Below the pieces are notes generated by a model that saw only the letters and a list, made by a program, of their open reading frames with translations, searched no databases and was not told the DNA's origin. 64,000 nt of DNA from Clostridium chrysemydis (GTDB taxonomy: Bacteria; Bacillota; Clostridia; Clostridiales; Clostridiaceae). Numbering within the stretch: position 1 is the stretch's first letter; the number at the start of each line of letters is the position of its first letter. Shown here in pieces: positions 1 through 7,672 of this stretch. Position numbers and translations under genes: made by a program. The stretch spans positions 992,001 through 1,056,000 of the forward strand of contig NZ_JADEKP010000001.1 of NCBI RefSeq assembly GCF_015234215.1, given 5' to 3'.

Positions 1-65
1 TTAAATATAAGATTAAGGATTTAGAGGACTTTGGACACAAGGTCTTTTTTAAGTTGGAGGAATAA
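1..65 (+). CDS. C-terminal end of an upstream phage head-tail joining protein (partial)
   Basis: The frame beginning at base 3 is open from the window edge to a TAA at 63-65 and ends in FGHKVFFKLEE. The acidic/hydrophobic ending and its place just before the tail completion gene fit a head-closure or head-tail adaptor protein. Only about 20 residues are visible, so the identity is inferred from position alone. Confidence 0.45.
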   Translation, partial: KYKIKDLEDFGHKVFFKLEE

Positions 66-145
66 TGAAACTTATTAAATTAATAAATGGAAATCTTATT
101 AAAATATTGGGTATTCTTTTTAAATGTAATTGGAGGAGGAATTTT

Positions 146-493
146 ATGCTGAAAGAGGTTTTATCAAAATTAAAAGAGTTAGGAATACTAATTAGAAGCT
201 TTGGGGTAGACGAAGAAGAACTATTAGAAAATGATAAAGAGTGCGTTGTGTATACATATGGATCGATAGAAAGAAGTAATAGATTTAGGCTAGATATTAG
301 AATAATTGCTAAAACACTTGATAGATGTTTAGAAATTAAAGAAAACATGGAAGATTTACTGGTTGGAATTGGTGATGAAGTAAAAGTTAAAAAATGTACT
401 AAAATTACGTTCGAGGGTGGTTCTAGTGCAACTGAAAAAGAAACAGAAACAGTACATCTTTTATTTACAATAAGCTTTGTGGGGCATAGATAA
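146..493 (+). CDS. Phage tail completion / tail terminator-like protein
   Basis: A 115-residue protein in the slot between the connector and the HK97-gp10-like gene. It has a helical N-terminus (LKEVLSKLKELGI) followed by beta-rich sequence ending in HLLFTISFVGHR, which resembles minor capsid or tail-terminator proteins of siphoviruses. I chose ATG 146 because GGAGGAGG lies just upstream. An in-frame ATG at 65 overlaps the preceding stop (TAATG) and would add a 27-residue leader; translational coupling from there cannot be excluded. The stop overlaps the next start. Family is assigned by position and general character, so confidence is moderate. Confidence 0.6.
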   Translation: MLKEVLSKLKELGILIRSFGVDEEELLENDKECVVYTYGSIERSNRFRLDIRIIAKTLDRCLEIKENMEDLLVGIGDEVKVKKCTKITFEGGSSATEKETETVHLLFTISFVGHR

Positions 494-918
494 TGAGTGA
501 TGTAATAGTAGACACTTCTGAATTTGAAAAAGATTTAAATAATTATATTAACTCGTTATTACCAAAAGCTTTAGAAGATGGTGTAAAGAAAGCATGTTTA
601 GTAGTAGAAGCAGATGCAAAAGCAGAGGTTAGAAAAGACTTAGGACAACTAGCGGGAAGTATAAAAAGTGATACTGAAATAAAAGGTTCTGAGATTAATG
701 GTTATGTAAGTGCCAATACAGAATATGCTTTATTTGTACATGAAGGAACTGGGATTTATGCAAAAGGTGGAAATGGAAGAAAAACAGCTTGGATGTACAA
801 AGACAGGGACGGTAAATTAGTAAGAACTGTAGGGCAAGAAGCAAAACCGTTTTTGAGCAATGCTGTAGAGAAAAATAAAGATAAAATAAATGAAATAATA
901 GAACAAAGTTTAAAGTAG
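493..918 (+). CDS. HK97 gp10-like phage tail/minor capsid protein
   Basis: A 141-residue protein of the HK97-gp10 type, thought to act at the head-tail interface. A helical N-terminus (residues 5-50, including LVVEADAKAEVRKDLGQLAGSI) is followed by beta strands with the characteristic NTEYALFVHEGTG motif and a C-terminal helix after KPFLSNAV. The ATG overlaps the previous stop by one base (TAATG), suggesting coupled translation. Length is normal for the family. Confidence 0.75.
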   Translation: MSDVIVDTSEFEKDLNNYINSLLPKALEDGVKKACLVVEADAKAEVRKDLGQLAGSIKSDTEIKGSEINGYVSANTEYALFVHEGTGIYAKGGNGRKTAWMYKDRDGKLVRTVGQEAKPFLSNAVEKNKDKINEIIEQSLK

Positions 919-929
919 GAGATGATTAA

Positions 930-1472
930 ATGAGCAAACAAGACGTTACATTAGGTAGTGGTGATTTATATATTAAAAAATTTACTGGTGAAATTCCAGC
1001 CGATGATGTTATAGAAGTTGAAGAAAATAAAATAGGTGGTATTTCTGGAGGTGCAAGTGTAAGCTATAAGCCAACTTTAGAAACTGTAGCAGATGACAAA
1101 GGTTTTGTGTGGAGAGTATTTATTAAAGATACAGAAGTAATATTTAAGTCTGGGGTTTTATCTTGGAATTTAGATGTTTTAAATAAACTTGCATTAGCTG
1201 GAGAAATAACAACTATAGAAAATAAGAAAAGAAGATTAGTGCTAGGACAAAGAGGGGCTATTGACTCACATTTAATAAGATTCGTACATACTAAGGGAGA
1301 CGGAAGTAAATTTAGGGTAACAATAGTTGGAACATGTCAGAATGGTTTTGAATTAGTGTTTGATGCAGAAAAAGCAACTGTAATTGATGCAGAGTTTGTT
1401 GCAGGTTCACTGGATCAAAACGGAACTAAGTTAATTTTAGAAGAAGATATAGTAGAAGTAGGGGGAAGATAA
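930..1472 (+). CDS. Phage major tail protein
   Basis: A 180-residue beta-rich protein beginning MSKQDVTLGSGDLYI, typical of siphovirus major tail proteins that polymerise to form the tail tube. Its position, before the frameshifted chaperone pair and the tape measure, is diagnostic. A GAGATGATT ribosome site precedes the ATG. The mid-region shows the alternating strand pattern of tube proteins, with no membrane segment or signal. Assigned mainly from position, length and composition. Confidence 0.75.
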   Translation: MSKQDVTLGSGDLYIKKFTGEIPADDVIEVEENKIGGISGGASVSYKPTLETVADDKGFVWRVFIKDTEVIFKSGVLSWNLDVLNKLALAGEITTIENKKRRLVLGQRGAIDSHLIRFVHTKGDGSKFRVTIVGTCQNGFELVFDAEKATVIDAEFVAGSLDQNGTKLILEEDIVEVGGR

Positions 1473-1475
1473 TTA

Positions 1476-1799
1476 ATGTTAGATTTAACAATTTTAAGCG
1501 AACAATATTTTGGTATAAAACTTTTAGACGGAAGAGTTATAAATTTAAAAAAGATGACACAAGGTATGATAATTACAACAACAGCTATGGATAAAGCTAT
1601 AGCAAAGGCAAACAAGGAAAAGAATTATGAAGCTGTTTTAAACTTAAACAATGATAGGTTAGAGTTAATACTTAATCATAACAAAGAGGGAATTACTATT
1701 ACTAAAAAAGAAATAAATGAGCTTACGACAGATCAAATGAGTGCACTTATAATTGCGTATTCACAGTGGATGCAAGAGATAAACAACAACCCAAACTAA
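1476..1799 (+). CDS. Tail assembly chaperone, short form (G-like)
   Basis: A 107-residue protein between the major tail and tape measure genes, the position of lambda gpG and its analogues, which coat the tape measure during assembly. It is largely helical after residue 35, with an EKNYEAVLNLNNDRLELIL stretch. Its last codons CCA AAC TAA contain the heptamer C CCA AAC at 1790-1796, a canonical X XXY YYZ minus-one slippery site directly before the stop. The downstream overlapping frame gives the extended form (202 residues). Confidence 0.75.
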   Translation: MLDLTILSEQYFGIKLLDGRVINLKKMTQGMIITTTAMDKAIAKANKEKNYEAVLNLNNDRLELILNHNKEGITITKKEINELTTDQMSALIIAYSQWMQEINNNPN

Positions 1800-2083
1800 A
1801 TATCCCTTCGATGCCGAGAATTGGAACAGATGAAGACGGTGACGGCAAAGAGGGGGAATTAATGACAAAGATAAAAAGAGTTATAGATTATCTTAATATT
1901 AATTATTTTCAGGCGTTAGATCTAAGTTCTGACGTCTTTCTTCTTGCAGTAAAAAATCATTACATCTCAGAGTTAAATGAGTCTGAGGAAGGTAGAAAAT
2001 ATCTAGCTGATTGCAAAAGACTTAACACAACTGAACTTGATATTAATGCTTTTAGAAGATTAAAAAGTGAGGTGAGTAAGTAA
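1766..2083 (+). CDS. Frameshift extension of the tail chaperone (T part of G-T fusion)
   Basis: This frame lies minus one relative to the preceding gene and overlaps its end. The only initiation codon at its start is a GTG at 1766 inside the upstream gene with no ribosome site, so independent translation looks unlikely. A slip at C CCA AAC (1790-1796) joins 107 residues of the short form to 95 residues starting at CTA 1796. The extension contains TKIKRVIDYLNINYFQALDL, the helical kind of segment expected to bind the tape measure. Chaperone frameshifting is well established in siphoviruses; here it is predicted from sequence. Confidence 0.7.
   Translation: MDARDKQQPKLNIPSMPRIGTDEDGDGKEGELMTKIKRVIDYLNINYFQALDLSSDVFLLAVKNHYISELNESEEGRKYLADCKRLNTTELDINAFRRLKSEVSK
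1790..1796 (+). promoter_or_regulatory. Minus-one ribosomal frameshift site CCCAAAC
   Basis: The heptamer C CCA AAC is in register with the short chaperone frame and is followed immediately by its TAA. Both tRNAs can re-pair in the minus-one frame (CCC, AAA). The minus-one frame is then open for 95 codons. No obvious stimulatory hairpin was found just downstream. Confidence 0.7.
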
Positions 2084-4225
2084 TTGGATTTAAGTGCAAT
2101 TAAGATTAATGTACAGGCGGATACTAAAGAAGCAAGTAGTAATTTAGATAAATTAAAGAAGAATGGTGAGAGTTTATCTAAAATCGGTACTGGTCTAACG
2201 TTGGGGCTTACTGTACCGATTGTTGCTTTTGCGGGTGCAAGTGTCAAGGCAGCGGATGCATTAAGGCAAACACAAAGGAAAAGTGAAGTTATATTTGGTG
2301 AAATGACTAAAGACGTTCAAAAATGGGCTTTAGAAAATGAGAGAACTTTCGGATTAGGTGCAGGTACAATCGAGGGATTTACAGGAAAGATTGCAGATTT
2401 AACCCAAGGTATGGGATTAGGAAAGAAAGAGTCTTTTGAAATGGCAAAAGGTGCTATGGAATTAGGTGTACAACTAGGCAACTGGAATGGTGTAAGTGCT
2501 GATGTTGCTATGAGTGATTTGACAAGTGCGATAGCTGGTTCGCATAAGGCTATGGAAAAATACGGTGTTAAGCTAAATCAAACTGTACTAGATGAACAAA
2601 CTAGAAAGATGGGATTAGGTGACACATTTAATAAGCTGAAAGAATCTGAAAAAGCACAGGTAAGATACAACGCAATAATAGGTGCTAGTGGAAACGCTAT
2701 AGATTTCTGGAATAAAGGTAATAGATCAACTGCATTTTATATGAATGAAATTAAAGAACAGATAGGCAACGTAATGGAAGTTTTAGGACAAGTATTCTTG
2801 CCTGTTTTGGACAAAGTAGTTAAAAAAGTAGCAGATTGGACTTCTAATCTTGCGAAAGTCGTTAGTGAAAATCCAGAATTAGTTAAAGCTGTAGTTGCTA
2901 TTGGAGGTGCTTTGGCTGGTCTCGGCCCCGCATTACTTATAGTTGGTAAAGTAATGACTTTATGTGCTAGTTTCCCCGCTCTAATACCAGTTTTTGGTGC
3001 TGTGGCAGGTGCAATCGGACTGTTAGGATTATCTTTCTTAGGAACGAATGAAAAGGCACAAAAATTTATAACAGAATTGCCTTCTAAGATATTTGACGGT
3101 CTTAATAAAATGTTAGAAAACATTACGGCTAAGTTACCAGAAATGACTGCAAAAGGATTAGAAATAGTAAATAATCTACTGAATGGTGTAGTATTAGGCT
3201 TCCCAATTTTAATAAACTTCGTTGGTGAAATGATAGTAGGATTATTAAATACATTCTTTACATACATGCCTAATTTTCTATTAACAGGTATAGATTTTAT
3301 AGTAAATATATTAAATGGTGCGGTATTAAAGTTTCCAGAGCTTGTTAGTGGTGTAATAGACTCTATCACTAATTTATTATTCAAACTTTGGGAAAAGATG
3401 CCTACTTTTCTTCAAACAGGTTTTGATTTTGTTAAAAATATGCTTGATGGATTTATTCAAAAGTTTCCTACTTTGCTACAAAATATGATTGATGGGGTAT
3501 TAAAAATTCTAGCTAAAATAAGAGAAAAGATGCCTGAGTTTATGAAGAATGGACTAGAATTTGTTGCTAAAATGATATCTGGTATAGCTAGGAATTTACC
3601 TTCAATAATATCTAAAATGGGGGAATTAGTAGCTAAGTTAATCGGAAAATTAGTTGAAAACTTACCACGATTCTTATCAGAAGGTGGAAAAATGGTGCTA
3701 CAAATGATTAAAGGGTTATGGAATAACAAAGGTAAGCTATTAAGCATAGGTAAAGATTTAATAAAAGCGTTATGGGACAGCATGGTTGCTGGTGTAAAAA
3801 GCTTTTTAAACATAGGAACAAAAATTGTTGAGGGCATAAAGAACGGTATATCTAACGCATGGGGTAGTTTTACAAGTTGGGTTGGAAGTAAGATTAAGAG
3901 TATACCTATTATCGGATCATTCTTGAGCGTATCGCCAGAAGAAGGAAGCGAAGGAATTGAAGCTGTACCAGCAGGTTATGGAATTAGTGCTATGAGTACA
4001 TATACAAGAAATCCATTTGCATCATTAAGTGGTGCGTTTGGTGGTGTAATAAAAACAAGAGATGAAATTCTGACAAGGGAAAGAAAAGATACTGATAAGG
4101 CAATAGAAAACAAAACATTAAACTTAACATTAAACATAGATAAATTTACTAATAACAGAGAGATTGATATTGAGGAACTAACAGAAGAAATAGCATTTAA
4201 CTTGCAAAGAAAAGTAGCATTTTAG
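2084..4225 (+). CDS. Phage tail tape measure protein
   Basis: A 713-residue protein that sets tail length and helps DNA ejection. It starts at TTG 2084 behind GAGGTGAG (2069-2076). The N-terminal third is helical with the SLSKIGTGLTLGLTVPI segment common to clostridial tape measures. Hydrophobic stretches at about residues 265-320 resemble membrane-spanning parts. Residues 351-526 hold four 44-residue units, each opening with (L/M)P-x-(F/M)-x3-G, and a fifth partial copy follows. The C-terminus is charged. Its large size and position after the chaperone pair make the call secure. Confidence 0.93.
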   Translation: MDLSAIKINVQADTKEASSNLDKLKKNGESLSKIGTGLTLGLTVPIVAFAGASVKAADALRQTQRKSEVIFGEMTKDVQKWALENERTFGLGAGTIEGFTGKIADLTQGMGLGKKESFEMAKGAMELGVQLGNWNGVSADVAMSDLTSAIAGSHKAMEKYGVKLNQTVLDEQTRKMGLGDTFNKLKESEKAQVRYNAIIGASGNAIDFWNKGNRSTAFYMNEIKEQIGNVMEVLGQVFLPVLDKVVKKVADWTSNLAKVVSENPELVKAVVAIGGALAGLGPALLIVGKVMTLCASFPALIPVFGAVAGAIGLLGLSFLGTNEKAQKFITELPSKIFDGLNKMLENITAKLPEMTAKGLEIVNNLLNGVVLGFPILINFVGEMIVGLLNTFFTYMPNFLLTGIDFIVNILNGAVLKFPELVSGVIDSITNLLFKLWEKMPTFLQTGFDFVKNMLDGFIQKFPTLLQNMIDGVLKILAKIREKMPEFMKNGLEFVAKMISGIARNLPSIISKMGELVAKLIGKLVENLPRFLSEGGKMVLQMIKGLWNNKGKLLSIGKDLIKALWDSMVAGVKSFLNIGTKIVEGIKNGISNAWGSFTSWVGSKIKSIPIIGSFLSVSPEEGSEGIEAVPAGYGISAMSTYTRNPFASLSGAFGGVIKTRDEILTRERKDTDKAIENKTLNLTLNIDKFTNNREIDIEELTEEIAFNLQRKVAF
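3134..3661 (+). repeat. Four in-frame 132-bp (44-residue) repeats in the tape measure gene
   Basis: Units begin at residues 351, 395, 439 and 483 with LPEM, MPNF, MPTF and MPEF, and a further LPRF begins a partial unit at 527. All four are exactly 44 residues long. Each divides into two 22-residue helices, the second starting FP or LP. DNA identity is low, so the repeat is old and kept at the protein level. Confidence 0.8.
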
Positions 4226-4236
4226 GAGGTGATTGG

Positions 4237-4611
4237 ATGAGTTTTCAATTTAAAAAACATAATAGTGATGAACTAGACATTTGTGTAAAATCGTCTAATC
4301 ATCTCTATATGTTTGAGAAGAAAAGGGAAATTATTGAGGTTTCTGGTAGAAATGGAGACTTAATAATTGAAGATGGATCTTATAAAAATAAAACATTGGA
4401 AATTATATGTGTAACAGAAGATAAATTTAATATACAGGAAAAGCTTAACTGTATAGAAGAATGGTTACAGTCGAATGGTTATGAATATATAGAATTTGAC
4501 GATGGAAATAGAATAAGCTGTTATTTCTTAAATATAACAGAAACAAAAGAGATAATTAAAAATGTAGTCGAATTTAAAATTAATTTTACGTGTAGGAGGG
4601 AACAGGCTTGA
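4237..4611 (+). CDS. Distal tail (Dit)-like protein
   Basis: A 124-residue protein between the tape measure and the long tail-associated protein, which is the position of Dit, the hub linking tail tube to tip. The sequence is beta-rich with the RNGDLIIEDGSYKNKTLEI stretch typical of the Dit N-terminal fold. It is shorter than two-domain Dit proteins, so it probably lacks a carbohydrate-binding insertion. AGGAGGTGATT precedes the ATG. It shares TTGA with the next gene's start. Confidence 0.65.
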   Translation: MSFQFKKHNSDELDICVKSSNHLYMFEKKREIIEVSGRNGDLIIEDGSYKNKTLEIICVTEDKFNIQEKLNCIEEWLQSNGYEYIEFDDGNRISCYFLNITETKEIIKNVVEFKINFTCRREQA

Positions 4612-7406
4612 TACCACAAATATTAGATAAATTTGAAAATGAATTAGGTCTGTTAACAGACTGCATTGAGGGAATAGCAATTGAAGAAAGAAATGGGATG
4701 TGTGAAATAGAAACAACATATCCTATTTTTTCTGAAAATTATAAAGAATTGAAACGTGGAAATTTTATAGTCGCAGACGTTAATGATACATTAAAAAATC
4801 AAAAATTTAGAATTTACAAATTATCTAAAGCATTAAACGGAAAAGTGAAAGTATATGCAAAACATATATTTTTTGATTTAGCTAGAGATGTAATTGAAAA
4901 AGTAGAACTTTCAAACGCAAGCTGTGAGTATGCATTAAATGAATTATTTAGAAATAGTCAATTTTCAAATAAGTTTAAGGGTGAGTCTGATATTATTAAC
5001 TCTAAGAATTTTTCTATGAAAGCTGAAAATCTAGTTAAAAGTATTGGTGGGGTACAAGGTTCAATTTTAGATACATTCGGAACAGGTGCAGAGATACTAA
5101 GAGACAATAGAGTTGTTAAAGTATTAAATAAACGTGGGCATGATAACGGAGTTTCTATTGAGTATGCAAAGAATATGACAGGATTAAATATTGATTTTGA
5201 TGATTCGGATTTAATTACTAGGATTAAGGCTGTAGCAAAGTATACTGATAAAAATAACAATGAAGTTATAGTTTTTAGCAATCCTAAGTTTGTAGATTCG
5301 CCTTTAATTAATGAGTATGAAACACCTTTCATAAAAGAAATTGATTTTTCTAGTAGCTTTGAAAATGGTTCTATTCCAACTCCTGACAAGCTTAAAGCGT
5401 TAGCAGAAAAGTATTTTAGAGACAATAAATGCGACCAGGTTAAAACAAACATTAAAGTTGAATTTATACCTTTATCTAAATGTGTTGGATATGAAAATAT
5501 ACAAGATAATATAAGTTTGTGCGATACGGTTACTATTAAAGATTACAGATATAACTTAGATACAAAGGCAAAGGTAATAAAGACTTATTTTAACTTTTTG
5601 TCTGGGAGATATGAAAAAATTGAATTAGGAGATGCTAAAACTTCTTTAGGTGATTTAGTTGGCGGTGGTTCTAATGCTGGTGATAGCATAGAAAATGAAA
5701 CATCTAAAGTTCCACCTATTAACGATGGATCTTTTCCTGATACATTGCCCAAAATTCCAACTTTAAATAGTAGGCTTTATGGATTTGATTCTATAGAGTT
5801 GAGTTGGACATTTGAAGCAAAGGCATATTATTCTTATGAGTTATATGCTAGTAAAGTTAAAGATTTTACCCCTAGCACATTCGATTTGCTATTTGAAGGA
5901 CAAGGTAGTACATTCTTACATTCAGCTAAACCTTGCGAAACTTGGTACTACAAAGTAAGAGCAGTAAATTCTCATGGAAATGCCACGGATTTTAGTAATC
6001 AAATTGAAGTTGAGACTGTAAAGATAGAAGATCTATCAAACTATGTAAGTGAAATGGCTATAGGGGATGCTCTAATAGGCGAACTAAATTTAGGTAGAGG
6101 ATGGTTTGGACAGTTAACAGGAAATTATATTGATGCTAGGAGATTAACTGTAACTGATGGTAATGGAAAAAGGACATTTAGCGTAGATGATTTTGGAAGA
6201 GTAGCTATAGATGCATATTCTTTTACGATTAAATCTAAATCTTTATTAGCAACTGTAAGCGATGATATATCTAACGGACAGTCTATTAAAAATGCAAGTA
6301 TGGAATTAAAGAGTGATGGTTTTCATACTATTTCTGGTGGCATAAAAACTTCTATTAGTAATGGAGTTGTAACTGTAAGGGATAGCAAGGGATACAAAGT
6401 GGCAGAGGTAAACAGAAATTTACAACTTTTTAATTCAACTGATGGCAATTCGTCAGACTTTTGCGGCGGATTAAGAACTTCTATTATTAAGGCTGAAAAT
6501 ACACATGGAATTGAACTCGTTATGGATGATGGTGAAGACTATATGTGTTTTTCAACAACTCAAGGTGATGGTGGTATTTCTGATTCATCGACAACTTGGT
6601 TGAAATGTAATAGAACAGGAAATGTACATTTGTATAAAAATTTAGATTTTCATGAGTTTGGTTTACTTAGAACGCATATAAATCAAGATAAAGTTGATAC
6701 GTGCTTCGTTGGAAATTTAGCACTTAGAAGCAATCAAGTTAATACTAATTATAGTTCTAGTAATTTACACTTGAACTATTGGAGAGGATATAACGCAACT
6801 AGCTTTCCAGCCCGAACTTATGTAGGACAAGGAAATAACGATGGTAGTAGAGGGATATTATATTGTAAAAGTATAGATACAAAAGAAGCTACTATACAGG
6901 AGCAAAACACTAGAATAGGTACTAAAGCAACATATGGAGTAACTGCACTCGATGATTTTATAGAAGATATGTATTTTGCAAAGGTAAAAGATGATAGAAC
7001 ATGCATTATAGCTTTAGATCATAACTTTATAGCTCAAGCTAATACAGAAATGGAATATCATGTTCAAGTTTCAGGTTATGAGGGTAGTAACTTTAAAATA
7101 GAGCGTTTTAATACTCACATACTGCTAACAGGTGGAATTGTTAATGAAGAGGTTAGTGTAGTTGTAAAAGCTAGAACTAGAAATCAAGAGTACATTAGGT
7201 ATAGAAATATAATCGAAGATACAGAGTTAAATAGCTGGGGCATGGAAAATGTACTCAGAGGCCAACTAGAAGAAAAAGAAGGCAATGAAAATAGTTTATA
7301 CAATCTTCTTAAAGAAACGGTTGAAAAGAATAGTTATACAAAGTATAGAAAAAACATGTCTTATGCAAATGAAATAAAAAATAATTTAAATATAGAAGGG
7401 AAGTAG
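4608..7406 (+). CDS. Tail-associated (Tal-like, prophage endopeptidase tail family) protein
   Basis: A 932-residue tail-tip protein starting at TTG 4608, overlapping the preceding stop (TTGA). The first ~350 residues (MIPQILDKFENELGLLTDC...) match the general pattern of prophage tail endopeptidase proteins that form the tip hub. Around residues 380-470 lies a fibronectin type III-like domain (IELSWTFEAKAYYSYELYAS, later WYYKVRAVNSHGN). The central and C-terminal parts are beta-rich and end in a helical tail. No separate peptidase active site was identified, so lytic activity is not claimed. Confidence 0.75.
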   Translation: MIPQILDKFENELGLLTDCIEGIAIEERNGMCEIETTYPIFSENYKELKRGNFIVADVNDTLKNQKFRIYKLSKALNGKVKVYAKHIFFDLARDVIEKVELSNASCEYALNELFRNSQFSNKFKGESDIINSKNFSMKAENLVKSIGGVQGSILDTFGTGAEILRDNRVVKVLNKRGHDNGVSIEYAKNMTGLNIDFDDSDLITRIKAVAKYTDKNNNEVIVFSNPKFVDSPLINEYETPFIKEIDFSSSFENGSIPTPDKLKALAEKYFRDNKCDQVKTNIKVEFIPLSKCVGYENIQDNISLCDTVTIKDYRYNLDTKAKVIKTYFNFLSGRYEKIELGDAKTSLGDLVGGGSNAGDSIENETSKVPPINDGSFPDTLPKIPTLNSRLYGFDSIELSWTFEAKAYYSYELYASKVKDFTPSTFDLLFEGQGSTFLHSAKPCETWYYKVRAVNSHGNATDFSNQIEVETVKIEDLSNYVSEMAIGDALIGELNLGRGWFGQLTGNYIDARRLTVTDGNGKRTFSVDDFGRVAIDAYSFTIKSKSLLATVSDDISNGQSIKNASMELKSDGFHTISGGIKTSISNGVVTVRDSKGYKVAEVNRNLQLFNSTDGNSSDFCGGLRTSIIKAENTHGIELVMDDGEDYMCFSTTQGDGGISDSSTTWLKCNRTGNVHLYKNLDFHEFGLLRTHINQDKVDTCFVGNLALRSNQVNTNYSSSNLHLNYWRGYNATSFPARTYVGQGNNDGSRGILYCKSIDTKEATIQEQNTRIGTKATYGVTALDDFIEDMYFAKVKDDRTCIIALDHNFIAQANTEMEYHVQVSGYEGSNFKIERFNTHILLTGGIVNEEVSVVVKARTRNQEYIRYRNIIEDTELNSWGMENVLRGQLEEKEGNENSLYNLLKETVEKNSYTKYRKNMSYANEIKNNLNIEGK

Positions 7407-7411
7407 ATATA

Positions 7412-7627
7412 ATGCTAAAAAAGAAGTTAACAGGTGTAATGCTAATAAAAGAGAATGGTTTTGATGTTCTTACTTTTACATATAATGAAATGGATATGAA
7501 TACAAGACAAGTAGTTGCTATGAACAAACAATCAAACGTAATAATAGATCAAGAGGAAGTTTCTGAAATAAGGTCGCACTTAGATGCTGTGGAGAACTTT
7601 GTAAAATTAGAAATGGAGAAACTATAA
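7412..7627 (+). CDS. Small phage protein of unknown function
   Basis: A 71-residue protein directly after the tail-tip gene with a GGGAAG ribosome site. It has a beta-strand N-terminus (KKLTGVMLIKENGFDVLTFTY) and a helical acidic C-terminus. It has no membrane segment. Small proteins at this place occur in many clostridial phages, but I recognise no defined function. A terminator follows at once. Confidence 0.6.
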   Translation: MLKKKLTGVMLIKENGFDVLTFTYNEMDMNTRQVVAMNKQSNVIIDQEEVSEIRSHLDAVENFVKLEMEKL

Positions 7628-7657
7628 GGCTAAGATAAATTCTTAGTCTTTTTATTT
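7628..7657 (+). terminator. Intrinsic terminator in the tail operon
   Basis: An 8-bp stem (GGCTAAGA / TCTTAGTC with one G-U) with a TAAAT loop, followed by TTTTTATTTT. It may only attenuate, since tail genes continue downstream. Confidence 0.6.
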
Positions 7658-7672
7658 TGTTAGGAGGGTAAC

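Noticed and set aside
65-145. ATG 65 as the sole start of the tail completion gene
   Set aside because: It is possible by coupling, but ATG 146 has a stronger ribosome site and gives a more typical N-terminus.
2737-3384. Minus-strand frame of 215 codons inside the tape measure gene
   Set aside because: Composition and the absence of a ribosome site mark it as a shadow of the repeat-rich coding sequence.
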